Assembly: GCA_963815125.1 (NCBI GenBank)
Contig: CAWFFM010000014.1
Span: forward strand, 496,001 to 560,000
Length of the DNA stretch: 64,000 bases
Source of the DNA: Actinocatenispora sp963815125
GTDB lineage: Bacteria > Actinomycetota > Actinomycetes > Mycobacteriales > Micromonosporaceae
Reading direction: 5' to 3'
Part shown: piece after piece, positions 62,754 to 64,000 of the stretch
How positions within the stretch are numbered: position 1 is the stretch's first letter
How the letters are laid out: every line of letters begins with the position of its first letter
Notes under the pieces: generated by a model
What the model saw: only the letters and a program-made list of their open reading frames with translations
Database searches by the model: none
What the model was told of the DNA's origin: nothing
Translations under genes and position numbers: made by a program

Positions 62754-63190
62754 GAAGGGAACTCCTTCGGCACGCACGGTCGGCGAAGCAGTGCAGCATG
62801 GCTGCGAAGAAGGAAGGGTCGCCGAACCGGTACTGACAGCGTCGCGCCCGTTGCTTGAGCGCCCGCGAGAGCCACAGAGCTGCGGAGGCGATGCGGCGCA
62901 GGCCGCACACTCCCAGCACTGGGCTGAACATCAACCGGAGCTATCGGCAGTTGGCTCTACCGAAGGCCTCGACGGCTGATGAAGGCCACCTTACACGCCT
63001 CGCAGTAGAGGTCAAGAGTCACCTTTTGTCATCATGTGCAACCGGTACGTCACTGCACCCGCAAGGGTCCGGTCCGCCGCAGGGTGTACGCCGACCGGCC
63101 GCCGGACGCCGCCCGTGCGACCTCGGCCGTACCCGGAGAGCGTTCCCGCGCCGGACGAGATCGGCCGGCAATGTCCCTAACGTCACGGCC
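62754..63190. other. 437-bp intergenic region between sigma gene and FtsX-like permease
   Basis: No supported gene. On the minus strand a vegetative-type promoter can be read at 63015-62988, leaving a leader of about 225 nt before the sigma start. On the plus strand TAACGT at 63178-63183 lies 7 nt before the permease ATG. The AT-richer patch near 63015-63050 (ACCTTTTGTCATCATG) is unusual for this window. Confidence 0.5.
62988..63015 (-). promoter_or_regulatory. Candidate promoter of the sigma gene
   Basis: Read on the minus strand: TTGACC (63015-63010), 16-nt spacer, TAAGGT (62993-62988), close to TTGACA and the actinobacterial TANNNT. It would give a long 5' leader before the sigma gene. 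Sequence match only. Confidence 0.4.
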
Positions 63191-64000
63191 ATGCTCAGAG
63201 TGACCCTGGCCGGCCTGCGGACACACCGGACGCGACTCCTGCTCACCGCACTGGCGATCATGCTGGGGGTCGGCTTCGTGTCCGGCACCCTGGCCTACGG
63301 CGACACCGCCGAGGCCGCGTTCTTCGACCAGTTCGCGCATTCGGCGCGCAATGTCGACGTCGCGGTCGAGGGCTCCGACCGGCACCGGCTGCCGCCCACC
63401 CTGCTGGACCGGGTACGTGCCGTACCGGGTGTCGCCGCAGCGGCGGGCCGGATGTCCGGCACCGTACCGATGTTGGCCCGTAACGGCCGGCTGATCAGCA
63501 ACTTCGGCGCCGCGGGGTTGGCGTACAACGTGACCCCGCAGTCCGGACTGCGGCCGTACACCCTGGTGTCGGGTCGGCTGCCCGGCCGGGACGGTGAGGC
63601 GGCGCTGGACACCGGGACCGCGGCACGGCAGCGGTACCGGCCCGGCGACACCGTCACCGTGCTGGATCCTGCCCAGCACCGGCACCGGGTCCGGCTCACC
63701 GGCACCGTCGAGTTCCCCACCGGCGGGGCGTCGGCGGCGGCGTCCGCGCTGGTCATGACGACCGACGAGGTCAGCCGGTACAGCGGGCGGCACGGCTACG
63801 ACGAGATCGTGGCGACGGCCGCATCGGGGGTTTCCGAGGCCGCCCTGACCGGACGGGTACGCGCCGCGCTGCCCGGCAACACCGTCACGTCCGGCAGCAC
63901 ACTGCGTACCGACCTCGCCAAGGGCGCCGTGTCGCAGGTACAGCTGTTCCTGACCTCGATCCTGATCTTCGGGGTGATCGCCCTGGCGGTGTCGGCGTTC
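63191..64000 (+). CDS. FtsX/MacB-like ABC transporter permease (partial)
   Basis: 270 residues to the window edge, open at the 3' end. MLRVTLAGLRTHRTRLLLTALAIMLGVGFVSGTL is the N-terminal span typical of MacB-type permeases, followed by an extracytoplasmic domain (VPMLARNGRLISNFG, VSGRLPGRDGEAAL) and the start of a second span (LFLTSILIFGVIALAVSAF). Such permeases, partnered with an ABC ATPase that must lie outside, move lipoproteins, peptides or signals. TAACGT, 7 nt before the ATG, suggests a leaderless transcript. Confidence 0.85.
   Translation, partial: MLRVTLAGLRTHRTRLLLTALAIMLGVGFVSGTLAYGDTAEAAFFDQFAHSARNVDVAVEGSDRHRLPPTLLDRVRAVPGVAAAAGRMSGTVPMLARNGRLISNFGAAGLAYNVTPQSGLRPYTLVSGRLPGRDGEAALDTGTAARQRYRPGDTVTVLDPAQHRHRVRLTGTVEFPTGGASAAASALVMTTDEVSRYSGRHGYDEIVATAASGVSEAALTGRVRAALPGNTVTSGSTLRTDLAKGAVSQVQLFLTSILIFGVIALAVSAF

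Noticed and set aside
63050..63793. 247-codon minus-strand frame near the right end
   Set aside because: It is opposite a convincing FtsX-type permease on the plus strand and shows only Pro/Arg/Gly-rich composition.

Overview
The window is high-GC DNA with many GTG starts, 4-bp ATGA/GTGA gene overlaps, a complete ESX-type (type VII) secretion set, an ECF41 sigma factor and a SAM-IV riboswitch. It therefore comes from an actinobacterium. A filamentous Micromonosporaceae-like genus is my guess, but the sequence alone does not fix the genus. No rRNA, tRNA, CRISPR array, insertion sequence or integrase was seen.

Layout. (1) 1-6.3 kb, metabolic genes: a small membrane protein, a NUDT19-type Nudix hydrolase coupled to a thiolase, a Gfo/Idh oxidoreductase, a phosphate block (DUF47 accessory protein plus Pit transporter with a four-unit PHO-box-like repeat upstream) and a class III-like PPK2 polyphosphate kinase. 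(2) 6.4-24.2 kb, the ESX core: on the minus strand eccC, two secreted-substrate-like genes, eccE and a degenerate ATPase-like partner; on the plus strand eccD, eccB and an esx pair ending at a perfect 20-bp stem-loop; then mycP, a YbaB/EspL-like gene and a further WXG100-like gene. (3) 24.3-41.6 kb, a giant polymorphic-toxin locus. A CpnT-like N-terminal half carries a restriction-endonuclease-like segment and an HExxH peptidase domain. It is interrupted by an EF-Tu-domain-2-like small gene in another frame. Coding then continues without its own start, passes a one-base frameshift in a C-run at 31234-31236, and ends with a kinase-fold domain, a decayed Nudix domain and a YwqJ-like deaminase, followed at once by a YwqK-like antitoxin. 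(4) 41.7-51.5 kb, accessory genes: two paralogue families, a PQQ-like propeller, a YbjN/TY-Chap-like protein, a SUKH-fold protein, an EccA-type AAA+ ATPase with a beta-helix N-terminus, and an SseB-domain protein. (5) 51.5-64 kb, chromosomal genes: ECF41 sigma factor with its own promoter, DUF402 protein, DinG-like helicase behind paired DnaA boxes, AI-2E family membrane protein, GroES-like protein, nucleotidyltransferase-like protein, PrsW peptidase, SAM-IV riboswitch with a cysteine-desulfurase-like enzyme, SigB/F-type sigma factor and the start of an FtsX-type permease.

How it fits together: EccB/C/D/E with MycP would form the membrane secretion machine and EccA the cytosolic ATPase. The Esx/WXG100 and PPE-like proteins would be small substrates or escorts. 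The giant toxin with its helical N-terminus is the likely large effector, and the small downstream genes are candidate immunity proteins and chaperones. Several genes without a Shine-Dalgarno sequence have a -10-like TAnnnT element 6-8 nt before the start codon, as expected for leaderless transcripts.
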